A program made the translations under genes and the position numbers. DNA of 64,000 nucleotides from Paenibacillus sp. V4I3 (GTDB lineage Bacteria; Bacillota; Bacilli; Paenibacillales; NBRC-103111). The first letter of the stretch is position 1. Each line of letters begins with the position of its first letter. A model generated the notes under the pieces. That model searched no databases. It saw only the letters and a program-made list of their open reading frames with translations, and had not been told where the DNA came from. Location: assembly GCF_030817215.1 (NCBI RefSeq), contig NZ_JAUSZA010000001.1:2268501-2332500 (forward strand). The letters are read 5' to 3'. Of this stretch, positions 41,677 through 49,106 are shown one piece after another.

Positions 41677-44130
41677 ATGAAGGTTTCTTATCAATGGTTA
41701 TCGGAATATGTCGATGTATCAGGTTTCACAGCCGAGGAATTAGCAGAAAAACTTACCCGAAGCGGCATCGAAGTGGATATCGTGGAAGATCGCAATAAGG
41801 GTGTAACGAACGTAGTCGTTGGATTTGTAAAATCACGCGAAAAACACCCAGATGCAGATAAATTAAGTGTGTGTATCATTGATGCCGGACAAGGCGAAGA
41901 TTTGCAAATCGTTTGCGGGGCTAAAAATATAGATGCAGGACAAAAGGTGCCTGTTGCCATGATTGGAGCCGTGCTGCCTGGCGGATTACAAATCAAACGC
42001 GCTAAGCTGCGCGGCGTAGAGTCACAAGGCATGATTTGTTCAGCCAAAGAGCTTGGTCTGAACGACAAGCTGCTGCCGAAGGAAATTCAAGAAGGCATCC
42101 TAGTACTGCCTGAAGATACCGAAATCGGCAGTTCAATTCTTGATATCCTTGCTATCAACGACAAGGTACTAGAGCTTGATCTGACACCAAACCGCTCCGA
42201 TTGCTTAAGCATGCTCGGAGCTGCTTATGAGATCGCAGCGATCCTCGGACGCGGCGTCAAACTGCCTGATGCGGAAGCAGCGCGCGGGGCGGCTGGAACA
42301 GCCGCAGTGAAAGCTGCTGATCGCATCAGTGTGAAGATCACAGCGACGGAGCAGTGCTCGCACTACGCGGCTCGCCTTATCGAAGGCGTACGCGTCGGCA
42401 CTTCTCCGCTGTGGATGCAGAACCGTTTAATGGCGGCTGGTATCCGCCCGATCAACAACATCGTAGACATCACGAATTTCGTGATGCTTGAATTCGGTCA
42501 ACCGCTCCATGCTTTCGATGCTGAGCAGTTGGACAATGGCCACATCGATGTACGCCTCGCTGAGGCTGGCGAGAAGCTCGTAACGCTCGACGATGTGGAG
42601 CGTACACTTGAGCCGCACATGCTGCTCATCACGGACGGCACGAAGCCGGTAGCGATCGCAGGTGTTATGGGCGGCGCTAACTCCGAAGTAACAGAAGGCA
42701 CAACGCGGATCTTGCTTGAATCCGCCAAGTTCGCAGGCAGCTCTGTACGCCGAACGTCGCGCCAGCTAGGGCTCCGCTCTGAAGCGAGTCTTCGCTTCGA
42801 GAAAGAAGTGAACCCGGAAGCGGTGCTTCCGGCATTAAACCGTGCAGCTGCGTTAATGGCTCAGTACGCAGCAGGTCAAGTCGCTGACGGCATCGTTGAA
42901 GCCGTAGCGGGCTCACAAAAACCGGTCAGCATCGAGCTTGCAGCTGACCGTGTGAACAATTATCTCGGCACTGAACTTTCTTTGGCCGAGATGGGTCAAA
43001 TCATAGAGCGCCTGCACTTCACATTCGAGCAGGCAGGCGAAGGCAAGCTGCTCGTGCATGTGCCGAGCCGCCGTGGAGACATCACACGGGATGTCGATTT
43101 GATCGAAGAAGTAGCACGACTTTTCGGCTACGACAACATCCCGACAACCTTAATGACCGGCGTGACGACACCCGGCTCCTTGACCAAAGAGCAGTCGATC
43201 CGTCGTATTACTCGGAATCTCCTGACTCAAAGCGGACTGCATGAAGTCATCACTTATTCCTTCACGCAGCCGGATCAAACCGTTTCGCTGCCGGGTCTAT
43301 ACCCAGCGGCAAAGCCAATCTCGCTCGCTATGCCAATGAGCGAGGATCGCAGCCAACTTCGTACTAGCTTGCTGCCGCATCTGCTAGACGTTGTTAGTTA
43401 TAATCGTAACCGTACGATGGATGACGTGGCTATTTTCGAAATCGGCAAAGTATTCATTACAGATCAATCTTCACTTACAGCTTTGCCGAAAGAGAAGCTT
43501 CTCCTCTCCACTGTATTGACAGGCAAACGCCGTCAAGCACATTGGGCACAGAAGTCCGAGGCTGTCGACTTTTATGATATCAAAGGTGTTTTTGACCGTC
43601 TTGTAAGCTACCTAGGCGTTAAAGGACTCACCTATCAATCTGCCTCTCCAGATGGTTTCCATCCGGGCAGAACAGCTGAGCTCCTATTAAACACAGCTGA
43701 AGGTAAGCAGGTCATAGGTCGAATCGGCCAACTGCATCCTACAGTCCAACAGCAGCGTGATCTTGATGACACTTACGTACTTGAGGTTGAGCTTTCCCCA
43801 ATCTTAGAAGCTGCTGGAGATGCAATTGTATATAAATTGCTGCCGCGTTATCCGTCCATTGGGCGCGATCTTGCTGTAGTAGTTAACGCTAGTGTACCAG
43901 TAGGTCTAATGGAGCAAACCATCACCGAAGTTGCCGGAGACTTGTTGGAATCTATTCAAGTATTCGATATCTATACAGGAGAACGTTTAGGCGCAAATCG
44001 CAAAAGTGTAGCCATTGCCTTAGTATACCGTCACGCAGAGAGAACACTGCAGGATGAAGAAGTAACAGAGCTCCATGCCAAAGTTGTTCAAACCCTGGAA
44101 CAACAATATGAGGCAGAGTTAAGAAAATAG
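41677..44130 (+). CDS. pheT: Phenylalanyl-tRNA synthetase beta subunit
   Basis: The 817-aa partner of PheS. Domains in order: N-terminal EMAP/tRNA-binding fold (VVGFVKSREKHPDADKLSVC, residues 40-150), B3/B4 editing region (LDLTPNRSDCLSMLGAAYEI), B5 domain, a catalytic-like core (LRTSLLPHLLDVVSYNRNR) and the C-terminal anticodon-binding ferredoxin-like domain (PRYPSIGRDLAVVV). AAAGGAGG precedes the ATG; it lies 25 bases after pheS. The central third (about 42.2-43.1 kb) is visibly more GC-rich than the ends. Confidence 0.97.
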   Translation: MKVSYQWLSEYVDVSGFTAEELAEKLTRSGIEVDIVEDRNKGVTNVVVGFVKSREKHPDADKLSVCIIDAGQGEDLQIVCGAKNIDAGQKVPVAMIGAVLPGGLQIKRAKLRGVESQGMICSAKELGLNDKLLPKEIQEGILVLPEDTEIGSSILDILAINDKVLELDLTPNRSDCLSMLGAAYEIAAILGRGVKLPDAEAARGAAGTAAVKAADRISVKITATEQCSHYAARLIEGVRVGTSPLWMQNRLMAAGIRPINNIVDITNFVMLEFGQPLHAFDAEQLDNGHIDVRLAEAGEKLVTLDDVERTLEPHMLLITDGTKPVAIAGVMGGANSEVTEGTTRILLESAKFAGSSVRRTSRQLGLRSEASLRFEKEVNPEAVLPALNRAAALMAQYAAGQVADGIVEAVAGSQKPVSIELAADRVNNYLGTELSLAEMGQIIERLHFTFEQAGEGKLLVHVPSRRGDITRDVDLIEEVARLFGYDNIPTTLMTGVTTPGSLTKEQSIRRITRNLLTQSGLHEVITYSFTQPDQTVSLPGLYPAAKPISLAMPMSEDRSQLRTSLLPHLLDVVSYNRNRTMDDVAIFEIGKVFITDQSSLTALPKEKLLLSTVLTGKRRQAHWAQKSEAVDFYDIKGVFDRLVSYLGVKGLTYQSASPDGFHPGRTAELLLNTAEGKQVIGRIGQLHPTVQQQRDLDDTYVLEVELSPILEAAGDAIVYKLLPRYPSIGRDLAVVVNASVPVGLMEQTITEVAGDLLESIQVFDIYTGERLGANRKSVAIALVYRHAERTLQDEEVTELHAKVVQTLEQQYEAELRK

Positions 44131-44159
44131 TGTAACTTTCATTTAAGTTGCAGGAAAAC

Positions 44160-44204
44160 AGGCTGGTCTTATCGAAATTACACTCGATAGGGCCAGCCTT
44201 TCAT
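44160..44204 (+). terminator. Hairpin between pheT and zapA
   Basis: AGGCTGGTCTTATCGA pairs with TCGATAGGGCCAGCCT (16 bp, one G-T pair) over 8 bases, followed by only TTTCAT. It may be a partial terminator. Confidence 0.6.
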
Positions 44205-44224
44205 CTAAGGGAGGATATAAAAAA

Positions 44225-45631
44225 GTGAACGCTGAAGATAAAACGAGGATTACCGTTGATATATATGGACACCAATACAAATTAAAAGCAAGCACCAGCA
44301 CCAATTACATGAAGCGAGTAGCTGAATACGTGAACGACCAAATGTTTCGTATTGCAAAGGGCTATCCGCGGCTAGATTCACAGAAAATCGCCGTTCTAGC
44401 TGCCGTGAACATGGCTGATGAGTGCTTCCGTATGAACGAAATCATGGAGGAACTAACCAAAGCCCAAAAGGACCAAGAAGCGACCAAAGCTGCCTATGAT
44501 AAATTAATCGTAAACTTTAACGATTTAAAACAAGAATACGAGCAACAACAGACATCCATAAGTGAACAAAATGCTCAGCTAGTACAAAGTAACCAAGCGC
44601 ATGAGCAAATGAAACAAGAAGTGCAGAAAGCAAAACAAGAACAAGAGCAATTGAGGCAACAACTACAACAAGCTAAACAACAGCAAGAGCAAGCCAAGCA
44701 ACAACTAGAACAAGTCAAACAACAGCTAGAGCAGGAAAAACGTCAACAAATACAAGTAAGACAACAGCTAGACCAAGAAAAACAACAACACCAACAAACA
44801 AAGCAACAATTCGAACAAGAGAAACAACAAAAAGCACATCAGCTTCAAAAGCTGAACGAACAACACAGAGTCGAAAAACAGTCCCTCTCAGAAATCCACT
44901 TGCAAGACAAAGAAATGTTACATCAGCAATATCAACAAGACAAAGAAGCATTAATGCAGCAACATCTGCAGGACAAAGAAATCATAAACATGCAACATCA
45001 AGAAGAGATCTTTAAGCTTTCGAATCAGCATCTAACGGAAAAGGAAACACTCGTTAATCAACATCAAGAGGAACTTGAAAACATCACAATCCAACATCAA
45101 ACGGAACTTGAAACTATCAAAAACCAACTTCAAGAGAGAATAGATACAATTACGAACCAACATCAAGAAGAAATAGAAACTCTCACAACCGCGCACCAAG
45201 AGGAAATAGAAACACTCACCGCCCTTTATCAGGACGAGGCTGATGCTAAGGTTCTACGTTTCGAGCAAGATAAAGGCAATCTAGTTGGGGAATTCCAAGA
45301 ACGACAAACAAACATTATTCAACAGCTTGAAGACCAAAAATCAACCATTATTACACAATATCAAGCCCAAATTGATGCTTTACTAGAGCAGCAGCAATTA
45401 GAACGAAGTGCCCTTGCTCAACATTTTGAAGAACAAAAAGAACGGATTTTAGCCCAGGCCCGCAGAGAAAAAGAAGAATTAATGCAACAAAGTTTGAACG
45501 ATGAGGCTCAGCAAAAAGAACTTCAAAACATCAAAGAAGAGTATAAAGAACTGCGCGAGGAATATGCTAAACTGCAGAATGAATACAATGAGTGGATCGA
45601 GCTTGTAGAAACAGATAGCCCTGGCAGGTAA
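44225..45631 (+). CDS. zapA: ZapA-type cell division protein with a very long Q-rich coiled coil
   Basis: Residues 6-85 are a normal ZapA domain (ITVDIYGHQYKLKAS; YMKRVAEYVNDQMFRIAKGY; KIAVLAAVNMADECFRMNEI), which bundles FtsZ at the division site. Bacillus ZapA is about 85 residues, but this protein has 468. Residues 90-460 are an unbroken heptad-like coiled coil rich in Q, E and K (QQLQQAKQQQEQAKQQLEQV), followed by near-repeats of the type HQEEIETLTTAHQEEIETL. The underlying DNA is almost T-free CAA/CAG/GAA repeats. The start is GTG at 44225 with GGAGG 9 bases upstream. The 6-base gap to cvpA indicates an operon. The tail might act as a spacer or self-assembly rod; this is inference. Confidence 0.88.
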   Translation: MNAEDKTRITVDIYGHQYKLKASTSTNYMKRVAEYVNDQMFRIAKGYPRLDSQKIAVLAAVNMADECFRMNEIMEELTKAQKDQEATKAAYDKLIVNFNDLKQEYEQQQTSISEQNAQLVQSNQAHEQMKQEVQKAKQEQEQLRQQLQQAKQQQEQAKQQLEQVKQQLEQEKRQQIQVRQQLDQEKQQHQQTKQQFEQEKQQKAHQLQKLNEQHRVEKQSLSEIHLQDKEMLHQQYQQDKEALMQQHLQDKEIINMQHQEEIFKLSNQHLTEKETLVNQHQEELENITIQHQTELETIKNQLQERIDTITNQHQEEIETLTTAHQEEIETLTALYQDEADAKVLRFEQDKGNLVGEFQERQTNIIQQLEDQKSTIITQYQAQIDALLEQQQLERSALAQHFEEQKERILAQARREKEELMQQSLNDEAQQKELQNIKEEYKELREEYAKLQNEYNEWIELVETDSPGR

Positions 45632-45637
45632 TCCACA

Positions 45638-46192
45638 GTGACACTGAATACATTAGACTATGTCATGTTGTCGATAGTAGCTTTGGGTCTGTTGCTTGGT
45701 TACTTTAGAGGATTTATTGCCCAGATTGTTTCGCTCTCAGGTTTTGTTCTTGCCTACCTCGTTGCATTTTATTTTTACAGGGATTTTGCCCCTCTGCTTC
45801 GAAACGCAGTTTCACTGCCTACCTATCAAAATTACCAAAAATACGAATTTATCGTAAAAGGCCTTAATCTGGATACCTATATCCTGAACGCTTTAGCCTT
45901 TGCTATATTGTTTTTTGGCGTAAAATTCGCACTAGTCATCGTAGGCAGAGCACTTAATATTCTAGCAAAAACTCCTGGCCTAAACTTCATCAACCGTTGG
46001 AGTGGCGCATTGTTGGGCTTAGCAGAAGCACTTTTGATCATCATAATAGCCGTCAATGTTATCACCATCATGCCCTCAGATGGACTTCAAAAACTGCTCT
46101 CAAGCTCAACCATAGCTCCATATTTAATTAACGAATTACCTAATATAGCAGGAAAACTCCAAGAACTCTGGAAACATGGAATCCCCTTATAG
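45638..46192 (+). CDS. CvpA family membrane protein
   Basis: A 184-aa inner-membrane protein with four hydrophobic segments. It opens LNTLDYVMLSIVALGLLLGY, then FRGFIAQIVSLSGFVLAYLV, and contains WSGALLGLAEALLIIIIAVN, typical of CvpA (colicin V production)/YshB proteins. In Bacillus it lies between zapA and polX-mutS2, as part of the same neighbourhood. The start is GTG at 45638. The molecular role of the family is unclear. A terminator follows. Confidence 0.9.
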   Translation: MTLNTLDYVMLSIVALGLLLGYFRGFIAQIVSLSGFVLAYLVAFYFYRDFAPLLRNAVSLPTYQNYQKYEFIVKGLNLDTYILNALAFAILFFGVKFALVIVGRALNILAKTPGLNFINRWSGALLGLAEALLIIIIAVNVITIMPSDGLQKLLSSSTIAPYLINELPNIAGKLQELWKHGIPL

Positions 46193-46230
46193 AAGCTGCC
46201 TACTTTTCTTATATAGAAAGGGCAGCTTTT
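46193..46230 (+). terminator. Intrinsic terminator after cvpA
   Basis: AAGCTGCC pairs with GGCAGCTT, with an inner TTTC/GAAA pairing; T run follows. Confidence 0.85.
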
Positions 46231-46255
46231 ATCAGTTCCACAACGTAGCTCACTA

Positions 46256-46835
46256 GCAGTACCAGTACCAGTACCAGCACTCCCCAACTTACATCCACTA
46301 AATATATGAGTTCTGTAGTATTACAAAGTGACGAAATACCATAACCAAAACCGACAATGACAACGACACCACAACAATGATAACGACAACCGACAACCGA
46401 CCTATGACAACTACAAAACCACAACCACAACCACAACCACAACCACAACAACCGACAATGACAACGACATCACGACCGCGACCACAACCACGACCACACC
46501 GACAACGACAACCACACCGACAACGCGAGCTTCGCAAACATTATTCCAGAAATTGAGGCTTGGAACATCTAATAAAACTACTTTTCAGAGGTGAAATCAA
46601 AAACCAGTAACCTTTGCGACATGGCCTGAACAGCAAACCCTATAATTGCGAAAATACCATCAATCGAACCGATATCTTCTGAAATTATGTTTTCTGTAGT
46701 ATCTACAATCATCAAAAAACTTTACTGAAGCCTTAAAACATTCTTTGTCACTCACCGAGACCAAACCAAACAGACCAGACCAGACCAGAACAAACCAAAC
46801 CGAACCGAACAGAACCGAACCAAACCAAACCTGAC
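46256..46835 (+). repeat. T-poor low-complexity repeat tracts
   Basis: Three kinds of simple repeat are spread over this stretch: CCAGTA units at 46256-46280, ACAACC/ACGACA units from about 46338 to 46530, and AAACC/GAACC/AGACC pentamers from about 46764 to 46835. The plus strand is almost free of T within them. One plus-strand frame (46404-46556) would encode MTTTKPQPQPQPQPQQPT and an Arg-rich end, but it has no ribosome site. Between the tracts I see no gene. Confidence 0.85.
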
Positions 46836-46936
46836 AGAACTACTGCTTACAAAGTTCCAAAACTAAAGTTTAAAATTAATGATATTGAATAGTCGATACT
46901 TGATTTGATATTTGCTTTGTAGATACTACAGAAAAT
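46311..46936. promoter_or_regulatory. Repeated TGTA...TACA dyads
   Basis: TTCTGTAGTATTACAAAG lies at 46311-46328 and TTTTCTGTAGTATCTACAA at 46690-46708. The exact inverse of the latter is at 46918-46936. Each holds a TGTA(G)-N3-4-(C)TACA dyad. A fourth variant overlaps the promoter at 46973-47001. They look like operator copies, or ends of a small mobile unit of about 247 bases. Confidence 0.55.
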
Positions 46937-46972
46937 AAATATTCATGATATTAATCTCGGAAACATAAATTC

Positions 46973-47001
46973 TTTACATACAAACAAATGTTCTGTATAA
47001 T
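46973..47001 (+). promoter_or_regulatory. Promoter of the zinc-ribbon gene with overlapping dyad
   Basis: TTTACA (46973-46978) and TATAAT (46996-47001) have 17-base spacing. The -10 lies within TGTATAATACA, a dyad matching the repeated element upstream. Confidence 0.7.
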
Positions 47002-47054
47002 ACAAATATAGGAAATTATTTAAACTCGCATTAAACATTGAGAGGGGTTAATTC

Positions 47055-47660
47055 TTGGATACATATTTATTTGAATCGTTGGTTGACACTTTCAACACAG
47101 AGGAAGATTGTGTAAGATTTTTGATGAAAAGACGTTGGGCAAGTGGGTTTTGTTGTCCGAATTGTGATTATCATTTATTTTATATAGTGAAGACTCGCAA
47201 TTTATTGGAGTGTAAAGAATGCCGCACGCAAATTTCGTTAACCGCTGGAACGGTTATGCATAAATCTAAGCTTTCCTTGATGCTGTGGTTCAAAGCTATA
47301 CGAGTATTGATCCAGGATCGCCAAACTTATTCGATTACAGCGTTTGCGGGCTTGCTTGGAGTGAATTATCGAACTTCTAAGTTGATGCTGGAGAAGCTAC
47401 AACTAGCTTTATATAAACAATATTCACGCATGGGTTCAAGTGCGGACAGGAAGCGTAAACAAAAAGTAGAGTCCAGCCAAAATAAAAGGAAGCATACAAC
47501 TTTTAACTCTCGAAAGATCAACACCAACTTTTGTACGTTTATGTTCACAAATTCCAAGAGCATAAAGTATGTTGAAGATGTTTTGTTTAGAAAGTGGATG
47601 GATGCTTTCTTATCTGTTTATTTATTTCCTGTTTTTTTAAGGTATTATCAAGTGCTTTGA
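47055..47660 (+). CDS. Transposase-derived zinc-ribbon protein (IS1595-type N-terminus only)
   Basis: Residues 1-125 match the N-terminal part of IS1595-family transposases: FLMKRRWASGFCCPNCDYH with a CPxC pair, LLECKECRTQISLTAGTVMH with the second pair, and SLMLWFKAIRVLIQDRQTYS followed by a helix-turn-helix-like LLGVNYRTSKLMLEKLQLAL. The DDE catalytic domain that should follow is absent. Instead there is a basic stretch (SADRKRKQKVESSQNKRKHT) and an unrelated hydrophobic end. The start is TTG at 47055 with AGAGGGG upstream, and it has its own consensus promoter. It could be a decayed transposase or a DNA-binding protein made from one. No terminal inverted repeats were identified at its borders. 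Confidence 0.75.
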   Translation: MDTYLFESLVDTFNTEEDCVRFLMKRRWASGFCCPNCDYHLFYIVKTRNLLECKECRTQISLTAGTVMHKSKLSLMLWFKAIRVLIQDRQTYSITAFAGLLGVNYRTSKLMLEKLQLALYKQYSRMGSSADRKRKQKVESSQNKRKHTTFNSRKINTNFCTFMFTNSKSIKYVEDVLFRKWMDAFLSVYLFPVFLRYYQVL

Positions 47661-47868
47661 CATAAACGTTGATGTCTGTTAATGTCACTTATGAAAACAT
47701 GAATGAACTTGCTGCTTAAACGAGTACACCATTCATATTTAGAGCTGGTGGTTACTTTACCGTTAAGATCTCTAGCTCTATTCCATCGCTGTTGTTGTTG
47801 TTGTTGATTAATGGTAAAGAGAGGAATTTTGAAGGAAATCAGAGGAAATGCCATACCATCATCCGTAT
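47661..47868. other. Spacer with a GTT trinucleotide run
   Basis: It contains about five GTT units near 47790-47805 and no recognised gene. The minus-strand frame 47648-47935 overlaps the cupredoxin gene's terminator and is not credible. Confidence 0.4.
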
Positions 47869-47902
47869 AAAAAAGCCTTACCGCTATATTGCCGCGATAA
47901 GG
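47869..47902 (-). terminator. Intrinsic terminator after the cupredoxin gene
   Basis: On the minus strand CCTTATCGC pairs with GCGGTAAGG (one mismatch) over a 9-base loop, followed by six T. Confidence 0.8.
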
Positions 47903-47924
47903 ACTTATGAACTGATGACTTAAA

Positions 47925-48311
47925 CTATTCAACAATTAATGTTGTTTTCATATTAGCGTGACCACTGCCACACATGATGGAACAGTTAATTGGGAAAGTA
48001 CCCGCTTTATCTGGCGTAAAGGTAACTGTTTTGTTGCTGTTATCGAGGTTTATTTTGAATTCTTTAATGGATGCACCATGAACGCCTTGAGCATTATCAA
48101 GCGTAATTGTAACGGGCTCTCCTTTTTTGACACGATATTCGGATTGGTCAAATTTGAAGTTAGTGGCTTTCAATAAAACTTGCTGGCCTGCGGCTTGTGT
48201 AGTAGCAGCGGGAGAAGTAGATGACTGTGCTGATTTCGTATCTTTGTTTCCACAAGCGGCTATCGCAATGACTAAGACTATTCCCATAAAAAGAACGAGT
48301 AATTTCTTCAT
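47925..48311 (-). CDS. Cupredoxin-domain lipoprotein with CuA-type site
   Basis: The protein has 128 aa. A signal peptide ends in lipobox IAAC (MKKLLVLFMGIVLVIAIAAC), followed by a Ser/Thr/Ala linker. The cupredoxin domain includes FKFDQSEYRVKKGEPVTITL, GVHGASIKEF and CSIMCGSGHANMKTTLIV. The Cys-x3-Cys-x3-His-x2-Met arrangement, with the earlier histidine in VHG, is that of the binuclear CuA centre of cytochrome oxidase subunit II. Such stand-alone domains may shuttle electrons or copper at the outer membrane face. CGGAGGGG lies 6-7 bases before the ATG at 48311. Confidence 0.88.
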   Translation of the reverse strand: MKKLLVLFMGIVLVIAIAACGNKDTKSAQSSTSPAATTQAAGQQVLLKATNFKFDQSEYRVKKGEPVTITLDNAQGVHGASIKEFKINLDNSNKTVTFTPDKAGTFPINCSIMCGSGHANMKTTLIVE

Positions 48312-48408
48312 GTATACCCCTCCGAAATTGTATTGGTTTCCTTCATCATTGTACACGACCTCTTCCAAAAAAACAGTGACAAACTAGTGAATGAGATTGT
48401 TAACATAG

Positions 48409-48454
48409 AAAAGATCGGTCCGGCGAGTGAATACGCGGCAGACCGATCTTTTTT
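48409..48454 (-). terminator. Intrinsic terminator after the holin-like gene
   Basis: AAAAGATCGGTC pairs with GACCGATCTTTT (12 bp) over a 20-base loop; A and T runs flank it. Confidence 0.85.
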
Positions 48455-48495
48455 GGGCTTTAGCATGGTTATCAGTTATCGAAACTGATAGGTTG

Positions 48496-48861
48496 TTATC
48501 GACGATCTTTTCCTGTGATCCCTTGTTCAAAAGGGGTTTTCACAGGGATGAATAGGTCGATGATTCCGATGACTAAAGCAGCTAAAACGGCACCTATTAT
48601 GCTCGTAGAAACATTACTCACGACAAACTGGGCGGCCCAAATGACAAGCGCGCTCACCAGAAAGCCTATGATTCCCCTGCCAAAGGGAGTGATTTGTTTG
48701 CCGAAGATCCCTTCAATGATCCAAGCAGCAACAGCAATGACCAAAGCTAGAAAAAATGCGCTCCAGAAACCGCCGACTTGAAACCCTGGAACTAACCAGC
48801 TGACAAACATTAAAACCAAAGCAGAAACAATAAACCTTACCAGATGTCCGAGAAGATGCAT
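48496..48861 (-). CDS. Phage holin family membrane protein (Phage_holin_4_2 type)
   Basis: This 121-aa protein has four hydrophobic helices: VRFIVSALVLMFVSWLVPGF, FWSAFFLALVIAVAAWIIEG, GFLVSALVIWAAQFVV and IIGAVLAALVIGIIDLF. It matches the chromosomal holin-like family common in Firmicutes. No endolysin or phage genes are nearby, so a lytic role is unlikely. AAGGAGG lies 8-9 bases before the ATG at 48861. It is divergent from mutS2. Confidence 0.85.
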   Translation of the reverse strand: MHLLGHLVRFIVSALVLMFVSWLVPGFQVGGFWSAFFLALVIAVAAWIIEGIFGKQITPFGRGIIGFLVSALVIWAAQFVVSNVSTSIIGAVLAALVIGIIDLFIPVKTPFEQGITGKDRR

Positions 48862-49106
48862 CTCGTGAACCTCCTTCTTTTTGTGATGAGAATAAGTTCT
48901 CATGACAAGAAGTGATTTTTTGCAAACAATGCTTGGTGTGTCTAAATCTTGCAATTCCTTTTGGCAGGAGGATAGGTGCACAGCTTAGTGTATCCAAATC
49001 GAGTGAATATTATGGTAGGCAGCATCTTCCATAAAACGATTGTCTCCGTAGCTAATCATGCTTGTTTTGGTTTATAATATTGGGTAGAGAAATGAGGTTG
49101 GGATAG

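Noticed and set aside
46209..46537. Minus-strand frames rich in W-L-W-L or C-G-R-C repeats
   Set aside because: They are the reverse reading of the ACAACC repeat tract, have no ribosome site and no recognisable domain.
46404..46556. Plus-strand 50-codon frame with a PQ-repeat peptide
   Set aside because: No ribosome site, starts inside the repeat, and composition is dictated by the simple repeat.
46256..46835. CRISPR array
   Set aside because: The repeats are simple short units without regular spacers, and no cas genes are present.
47055..47660. Complete insertion sequence
   Set aside because: The catalytic domain is absent and no terminal inverted repeats or target duplications could be found around it.
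47648..47935. Minus-strand 95-codon frame
   Set aside because: It spans the terminator of the cupredoxin gene and overlaps its 3' end; no family match.
48496..48861. Prophage remnant based on the holin-like gene
   Set aside because: No endolysin, structural or integrase genes nearby; this holin-like family is common on chromosomes.
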